DNA from: Deltaproteobacteria bacterium
Lineage (GTDB): Bacteria; Desulfobacterota; Syntrophobacteria; BM002
Reading direction: 5' to 3'
Assembly: GCA_020350905.1 (NCBI GenBank)
Contig: CP070843.1
Span: 2,592,937 to 2,598,416, forward strand
DNA length: 5,480 bases
Of this stretch, positions 4,967-5,480 are shown piece by piece. Position 1 is the first letter of the stretch. Every line of letters begins with the position of its first letter. The position numbers and the translations under genes are program-made. The notes below the pieces were generated by a model. The model made no database searches. It was not told the DNA's origin and saw only the letters and a program-made list of their open reading frames with translations.

Positions 4967-5089
4967 TCTGCCCAATATATAGTGTCAAGCCGAGGAGTAG
5001 ATTTGAGATCTCAGTCTGTCTAGCCCGGAGAAAATTCTTGGAAGCGCACCATTGGCAGGCCCTGAGCTTAGGCAGGGAGGGACCCATCC

Positions 5090-5200
5090 ATGAGTGCAAA
5101 GAGAATTGTAATCATCGGTGATGATCCGGAAATTTGTGAAGTGCGGCCTAACAGTGGCTCTGGTCAGAACCATCACATGGACTGCGGGAAAATATGGTAA
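5090..5200 (+). CDS. Small ORF, 36 residues (possible remnant or small protein)
   Basis: The reading frame starts MSAKRIVIIGDDPEICEV and ends HHMDCGKIW, followed by TAA. The ATG has a strong Shine-Dalgarno-like GGGAGGG at 5075-5081, eight bases upstream, which is the main support. The first 16 residues look like the opening strand and acidic turn of a response-regulator receiver domain (compare the common 'ILIVDDDPEI' start) or of a nucleotide-binding fold. The following residues do not continue either fold. It may be the decayed 5' end of a lost gene, or a real short protein. Neighbouring genes on both sides are on the opposite strand. Confidence 0.35.
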   Translation: MSAKRIVIIGDDPEICEVRPNSGSGQNHHMDCGKIW

Positions 5201-5255
5201 AATCTTTATTCCTTAACTGGTAGCAGGAAAAAACAGTCGCAAAGGTATAGGTTGA

Positions 5256-5480
5256 TCAGTTAAGCGTCTCGGAAAGAAATTCCGAGAAACGTTTCCATGA
5301 TTTCCTATCAGCCTCTTTTCTATACCGTTTCTCACCAAAGACGGTAAAGGCATGTGGTGCTCCACCGTAGGTAATCATTTCGTGTGAAACACCTTTTTGC
5401 TCCAACTCAATGGCAAGCTTGGCAAACTGATCCATGGTAATGTTTGTGTCTGCTGTGCCATGCAGAATGAGCAATTTTCC
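5256..5480 (-). CDS. Dienelactone hydrolase family protein (3' part, cut by right edge)
   Basis: This is the last 74 residues of an alpha/beta-hydrolase of the dienelactone hydrolase (DLH) family; the start is beyond 5480. The visible part starts GKLLILHGTADTNITMDQFA. HGTAD supplies the catalytic-triad Asp (residue 11 of the fragment), and YGGAPHAFTVFG supplies the His (residue 43). The C-terminal ADRKSWKRFSEFLSETL is the typical final helix, where family members often read 'ADRRSWxxMxxFL'. The nucleophile (Cys or Ser) lies outside the window. Members hydrolyse dienelactone or other esters and are usually cytoplasmic or periplasmic. The PHAF motif and 'D-R-K-S-W' ending are closest to the broad COG0412 group rather than to ClcD itself. 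An 8-bp hairpin overlaps the last codons. Confidence 0.88.
   Translation of the reverse strand, partial: GKLLILHGTADTNITMDQFAKLAIELEQKGVSHEMITYGGAPHAFTVFGEKRYRKEADRKSWKRFSEFLSETLN
5267..5287 (-). repeat. 8-bp hairpin overlapping the end of the DLH-family gene
   Basis: TCTCGGAA (5267-5274) and TTCCGAGA (5280-5287) form a perfect stem with a five-base loop, within the last dozen codons of the minus-strand gene. A second pair, CTTAACTG (5212-5219) and CAGTTAAG (5257-5264), overlaps the stop codon. Neither is followed by a T-run on the minus strand, so termination is possible but unproven. Confidence 0.35.

Larger units (their letters stand above)
4854..5089. other. Regulatory gap upstream of the zinc-ribbon gene
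   Basis: No gene is supported here. The gap holds the sigma-54-type promoter and its degenerate copy. It also has a perfect 10-bp palindrome TGAGATCTCA at 5004-5013 and, further right, CCTGAGCTTAGG at 5061-5072, a near-palindrome. The 63-codon minus-strand frame across 4985-5176 overlaps the better-supported small plus-strand ORF and lacks recognisable motifs. Confidence 0.55.

Noticed and set aside
4968..4992. TTGACA on the minus strand as a sigma-70 promoter for the zinc-ribbon operon
   Set aside because: No -10 hexamer occurs at the correct distance; the -24/-12 pair downstream is the better match.
4985..5176. Minus-strand open frame of 63 codons
   Set aside because: No ribosome site or motif is seen, and it overlaps the plus-strand small ORF that has a good ribosome site.

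Overview
The window carries nine supportable coding regions, two of them cut by the window edges, in a mid-GC bacterial genome. A Gram-negative, probably anaerobic proteobacterial host of the Desulfobacterota (former Deltaproteobacteria) type fits best. The reasons are an outer-membrane-type lipoprotein, a stand-alone ATP-pyrophosphatase half of GMP synthase, a COG1600 double-[4Fe-4S] protein, a sigma-54-type promoter and short GCATAGG intergenic repeats. This placement is inference; nothing in the window fixes the taxonomy.

Left block, minus strand (1-2315). Read in transcription order, it holds a two-cluster iron-sulfur protein related to QueG (2315-1479), then a 457-base gap with no gene. 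Next is a Tpx-type thiol peroxidase carrying a lipoprotein signal (1021-395), and then the first 92 codons of a DJ-1/PfpI-family protein (278 to the left edge). The peroxidase and the PfpI protein are both plausibly stress-related, and each has its own strong Shine-Dalgarno sequence.

Centre, plus strand (2706-4181). A stand-alone GuaA ATP-PPase-like protein is divergent from the iron-sulfur gene across a 390-base gap. It is followed by a 200-base stretch of GCATAGG-like repeats with a 16-bp hairpin, and then an unrecognised 103-residue protein. The stop codons of both plus-strand genes lie inside copies of the repeat.

Right block (4297-5480). Two small minus-strand genes overlap by ATGA: an 81-residue zinc-ribbon protein and a 104-residue unknown protein. 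Upstream of them is a near-consensus -24/-12 (sigma-54) promoter. A second, imperfect copy of that promoter region lies about 59 bases closer to the genes and has lost the correct spacing. Further right are a 36-codon plus-strand ORF with a good ribosome binding site and the C-terminal 74 residues of a dienelactone-hydrolase-family protein, cut by the right edge.

No rRNA, tRNA, CRISPR array, transposase or phage structural gene was recognised. The most notable points are the lipoprotein peroxidase without the usual resolving cysteine, the diverged solitary GMP-synthase ATPase, the duplicated sigma-54-type promoter in front of a coupled pair of small unknown genes, and the repeat family at gene ends.
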